A DNA stretch of 64,000 nucleotides from Rhizobiaceae bacterium (GTDB taxonomy: Bacteria > Pseudomonadota > Alphaproteobacteria > Rhizobiales > Rhizobiaceae), in assembly GCA_025698895.1 (NCBI GenBank), contig JAILWO010000005.1, positions 62,001 to 126,000 of the forward strand. The letters run 5' to 3'. The notes beneath the pieces were generated by a model, which saw only the letters and a list, made by a program, of their open reading frames with translations, was not told the DNA's origin and searched no databases. Numbering within the stretch: position 1 is the stretch's first letter; each line of letters starts with the position of its first letter. A program made the position numbers and the translations under genes. Below, in pieces: positions 61,455-64,000 of the stretch.

Positions 61455-62182
61455 GAGACCTTGCCCGCTGCCGCAAACCCGGCGTCCACCCCTTCGGCGC
61501 TGTGCGAGATGCGCTCGCGATTGAACTGCTCGAGCTTGGGATAGGTCCTTTTGAAAAGGCGCAGGAATTCCTCCATCGGTGCGTCGACGTAGAGCCCCCG
61601 ATCGTTCACATATTCCATGTGCCGCTGGTCCTTGACGTCGAATTCGTGAAACAGGGCGTCGCTGTTGCCATCGAAGATTAGCGGCCTGACCCCGAACCGC
61701 TCGCACAGCTCCATGTTGAACGCAGGCGTGATCTTATAGGTATTGCCGTCGAGCCAGAGCTGCACGTAGCCGTGATAGACGAAGAGATCGGTGCCCATCA
61801 GCTCCCGCAGCTTGGGCGTGTTCAGATGGTTGCGCACATCGGCGAATCCCAGCGCTGCAGGAATGTCGACCGCGCGCAGGCAGGCCGCCAAGAGGATCGC
61901 TTTGGGCACACAGAAGGCGGCCTCCGCTCCGGCGATGGCGCTCGCCCGGTAAGCATCGGCCGTCAAGGCGAAGGTGTAGGGATCATAACGGATACCGTCC
62001 CGCACCGCCTCGAATAGGCGGATCGCCTTATCGCTCTTCGATGCATCGTTGGGTAGATCGCGCAGAGCCCGGGCGACGAACTGCTGGACCTCGGGGCTGT
62101 CGCTGTTCACGAAATACGTGGGCACGACGTATCTCGCGGCCTCTTCCGGGAGCTCTTCTTGGGAGGTCGTCATCATATCCAC
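61451..62182 (-). CDS. Transglutaminase-like cysteine protein
   Basis: 243 aa, no signal peptide. DGIRYDPYTFALTADAYRAS near 60-79 and AAFCVPKAILLAACLRAVDIPAALG near 87-111 place a nucleophile Cys (about 90); HGYVQLWLDGNTYKITPAFN near 146-165 supplies the His and a downstream polar residue: the Cys-His-Asp layout of transglutaminase/arylamine-acetyltransferase-like folds. It probably cleaves or transfers an amide or thioester. An odd member of a CoA operon, tightly coupled to the MaoC gene. Its substrate cannot be inferred. Confidence 0.75.
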   Translation of the reverse strand: MDMMTTSQEELPEEAARYVVPTYFVNSDSPEVQQFVARALRDLPNDASKSDKAIRLFEAVRDGIRYDPYTFALTADAYRASAIAGAEAAFCVPKAILLAACLRAVDIPAALGFADVRNHLNTPKLRELMGTDLFVYHGYVQLWLDGNTYKITPAFNMELCERFGVRPLIFDGNSDALFHEFDVKDQRHMEYVNDRGLYVDAPMEEFLRLFKRTYPKLEQFNRERISHSAEGVDAGFAAAGKVS

Positions 62183-62265
62183 CTTCTGGGAGAAGCAATT
62201 CTAACACCTGTTAGATTAATGGACCACGCTGCCACCGTCAATGGTTCGGCGTTCTTGGCGGTGTC

Positions 62266-63393
62266 TCATGGGTCGGGCAGCCCGAAATAGCGGTTGTCAC
62301 GTGCGAGATCGGGCGCGGCCTCGTCGCGGGAGGGCGGCGCGCGAAAAGCCGGCGCGATCGGAAGCGGCAGAGCGGGTACGCGCCGTTCCCCGATTCGCAC
62401 TTGCCGGCCGTATATGCCACGCTTGGCAAAATGGTCGTCGGATGCCGCCTCGGCCGGGGTCTTGACCACCGTGCAGCAGCAATCGGCCTCGGCCAGAAGC
62501 GGTTCCCAGTGCGAGGCCGGATGTGCCGCCAAGAGGCGGGCAACTTCGGCAGAGCTTGCTTGCGGATCGGCGAGGTCGTCGCGCAGCTCCGTCCTGAGTC
62601 CGATCACCTGGCAGAAGGCCTGCCAGAACTTCTCTTCCAGTGCCGCCACGGCGATCTGCCGCCCGTCGGCTGCGGAATAGAGCCGGTAACGCGCCAGTCC
62701 GCCCGTCAACCGGTCGGCGCCATTGCCAATCGGCTCTCCGGCGACAACGCCCTTGGCATGAGCCCAATAGGCGAAAACGAAGGCACCTTCGGCCATGGCG
62801 ATATCGAGATGGGCGCCCTGCCCCGTACGATCGCGCTCGCGCAGGGCGAGCAGGATATTGAGCACCGCCGGGTAGCTGCCGCCCCCAATGTCGGCCACCA
62901 GCGCGAACGGCATTGTCGGCTGCTCGTCCGGACCTCGACTGAGCGACAGGATTCCGGCGTCGCCGACATAGTTCAGGTCGTGGCCGGCAAAATCCCGTTT
63001 CGGCCCGGTCTGTCCGTAGCCGGTGATCGAGCAATAGACGATGCCCGGATTGATGGCACGCACCGCCTCATATCCCAAGCCCAGCCGATCCATCACGCCG
63101 GGGCGGAACTGCTCGACCAGGACATCGGCCTTCTCGATCAGCGGACGGAGGCTCTCCACCGCACCTTCAGCCTTCAAATCCAGCGCAATCGATTTCTTGC
63201 CGCGGTTCAGGATCGCGTAACCGATGCTGACGCCGTCGATTTTCGGCGCCGAATGACGCGCGTCCTCGCCCGTGCCGGGGCGCTCCAGCTTGACAACTTC
63301 CGCCCCGGCCTCGGCTAGCATCAGGGTCGCCAAGGGGCCAGGCAGAAGCGTGCTGAAATCCAGCACGAGAATATCGCTGAGCGGCTGAGCCAT
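62266..63393 (-). CDS. Family III CoA transferase (CaiB/BaiF)
   Basis: 375 aa. Begins MAQPLSDILVLDFSTLLPGP, and has VVKLERPGTGEDARH near 34-48, RGKKSIALDLKAEGA near 63-77, ADVLVEQFRPGVMDRLGLGY near 89-108 and the catalytic Asp region GHDLNYVGDAGILSLS near 138-153. The features match alpha-methylacyl-CoA racemase/CaiB enzymes. It either moves CoA between acids or epimerises a 2-methylacyl-CoA, as needed in sterol-side-chain-like degradation. It follows the MaoC gene by 11 bp and precedes the transglutaminase-like gene by 83 bp. Confidence 0.85.
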   Translation of the reverse strand: MAQPLSDILVLDFSTLLPGPLATLMLAEAGAEVVKLERPGTGEDARHSAPKIDGVSIGYAILNRGKKSIALDLKAEGAVESLRPLIEKADVLVEQFRPGVMDRLGLGYEAVRAINPGIVYCSITGYGQTGPKRDFAGHDLNYVGDAGILSLSRGPDEQPTMPFALVADIGGGSYPAVLNILLALRERDRTGQGAHLDIAMAEGAFVFAYWAHAKGVVAGEPIGNGADRLTGGLARYRLYSAADGRQIAVAALEEKFWQAFCQVIGLRTELRDDLADPQASSAEVARLLAAHPASHWEPLLAEADCCCTVVKTPAEAASDDHFAKRGIYGRQVRIGERRVPALPLPIAPAFRAPPSRDEAAPDLARDNRYFGLPDP

Positions 63394-63404
63394 GTTCGCT
63401 GTCC

Positions 63405-64000
63405 TCAGGCGAAGCGGGCTGCGCCGTTGTTCAGCACCACGACCTGACGCTCGGGGATCGAGGCTTTGAATCGGGCTTCGTTGCCTTCCCGCCAGATATG
63501 AAACCGCACCGTCTCGCCCGGATAGACCGGGGCGGAAAAGCGCACATCCAGTCCGGTCAGCCGGCTCGCGTTATAGTCGCAGAGCGTCTTGAGAATGGCG
63601 CGGGCCGCCAGCCCGTAGGTGGCCAGGCCATGCAGGATCGGGCGCTCGAACCCTGCCGCACGGGCGACCTTGGGATCAGCGTGCAGCGGGTTGTAATCGC
63701 CCGACAGGCGATAGATCAGCGCCTGGCGTGGCAGCGTCGCAAGATCGCAAACATGGTCGGGCTCACGCTCGGGGATGGACGCAGGCGTCGGTCCCGGTTT
63801 GTTTTCGCCGCCAAACCCGCCGTCGCCGCGGCAGAAGGTCGACATCGAGACCTTGGCCAGCGTCTCGCCACTGGCCGCATTGATGATGTCACGGCTCAGA
63901 TAGATGACCGCGCCGCGCTCTTCGCCCTTATCGGAGATCTGATCGATCCTGGTACGGCCGATCAGTTCACCTTTGACCGGCAATGGCTTGTAGACATCCA
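63405..64000 (-). CDS. MaoC-family 2-enoyl-CoA hydratase, N terminus outside window
   Basis: The frame is open to the window edge, so the start is missing; about 198 codons are visible. Two hot-dog halves: the first (KGELIGRTRIDQISDKGEERGAVIYL... over about 60 residues) and the second with LIYRLSGDYNPLHADPKVAR, the D-x4-H catalytic motif, then PILHGLATYGLAARAIL. This is the two-domain hydratase 2 layout of peroxisomal-type MFE-2. A TTG at 63983 is not the true start since the frame continues upstream. It is the first visible gene of the operon. Confidence 0.85.
   Translation of the reverse strand, partial: DVYKPLPVKGELIGRTRIDQISDKGEERGAVIYLSRDIINAASGETLAKVSMSTFCRGDGGFGGENKPGPTPASIPEREPDHVCDLATLPRQALIYRLSGDYNPLHADPKVARAAGFERPILHGLATYGLAARAILKTLCDYNASRLTGLDVRFSAPVYPGETVRFHIWREGNEARFKASIPERQVVVLNNGAARFA

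Noticed and set aside
1-64000. CRISPR array, tRNA or rRNA genes
   Set aside because: No regularly spaced direct repeats and no tRNA-like cloverleaf or rRNA sequence was noticed on reading the window.

Overview
The window looks like part of a large repABC plasmid (or a plasmid-derived region) from an alphaproteobacterium of the Rhizobiales type (Rhizobium, Mesorhizobium, Agrobacterium and relatives). The evidence is a repABC operon with its antisense RNA, a complete Ti-plasmid-style trb/tra conjugation system with acyl-homoserine-lactone quorum sensing, high GC, and the usual rhizobial plasmid genes of unknown function (DUF736, DUF1419, DUF7007-like, ArdC, CoiA-like, a very large methylase-helicase). 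No tRNA, rRNA or CRISPR array was found.

Layout. 1-1.5 kb: the end of a tyrosine recombinase, two inverted repeats and a serine resolvase. 1.7-6.2 kb, minus strand: repA, repB, repC and, 4 bp after repC, a phospholipase-D-like gene; a counter-transcribed RNA lies between repB and repC. 6.6-16.1 kb, plus strand: trbBCDEJKLFGHI, the mating-pair apparatus. 16.2-19.1 kb: traR, traM, a luxI-type traI and a second luxR gene. 19.6-27.2 kb: traB-traF-traA on the minus strand, and traC-traD-traG on the plus strand, with a recognisable oriT between them. 27.3-48.8 kb: accessory/leading region with WGR and DUF736 proteins, a PAPS-reductase-like gene overlapping ardC, an IetA/IetS-type AAA-ATPase plus subtilase defence pair next to an IS5-family remnant, and a row of conserved plasmid genes ending in a toprim protein. 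49-55.5 kb: a worn region with IS110 and IS66 fragments, a frameshifted uspA, broken nitronate monooxygenase and TetR pieces, a MarR-XRE fusion and an intact MarR/EmrA/EmrB-type efflux operon. 55.5-64 kb, minus strand: a CoA-dependent catabolic operon (MaoC hydratases, CaiB-type CoA transferase, transglutaminase-like protein, two acyl-CoA dehydrogenases, enoyl-CoA hydratase, acyl-CoA ligase, metallo-beta-lactamase-fold hydrolase), open at the window edge.

How it fits together. Four near-identical 18-bp palindromes (half-site close to CCCGGCA) lie exactly where TraR boxes lie in Ti plasmids: two between repA and trbB, one before traI and one between traA and traCDG. I infer that an AHL made by TraI, sensed by TraR and/or the second LuxR and damped by TraM, switches on mating-pair formation, DNA processing and replication together through a box sequence unlike the Ti tra box. 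After transfer, the 27-49 kb genes would protect the plasmid from restriction and phage; the 55-64 kb genes carry a metabolic trait whose substrate the sequence does not reveal.
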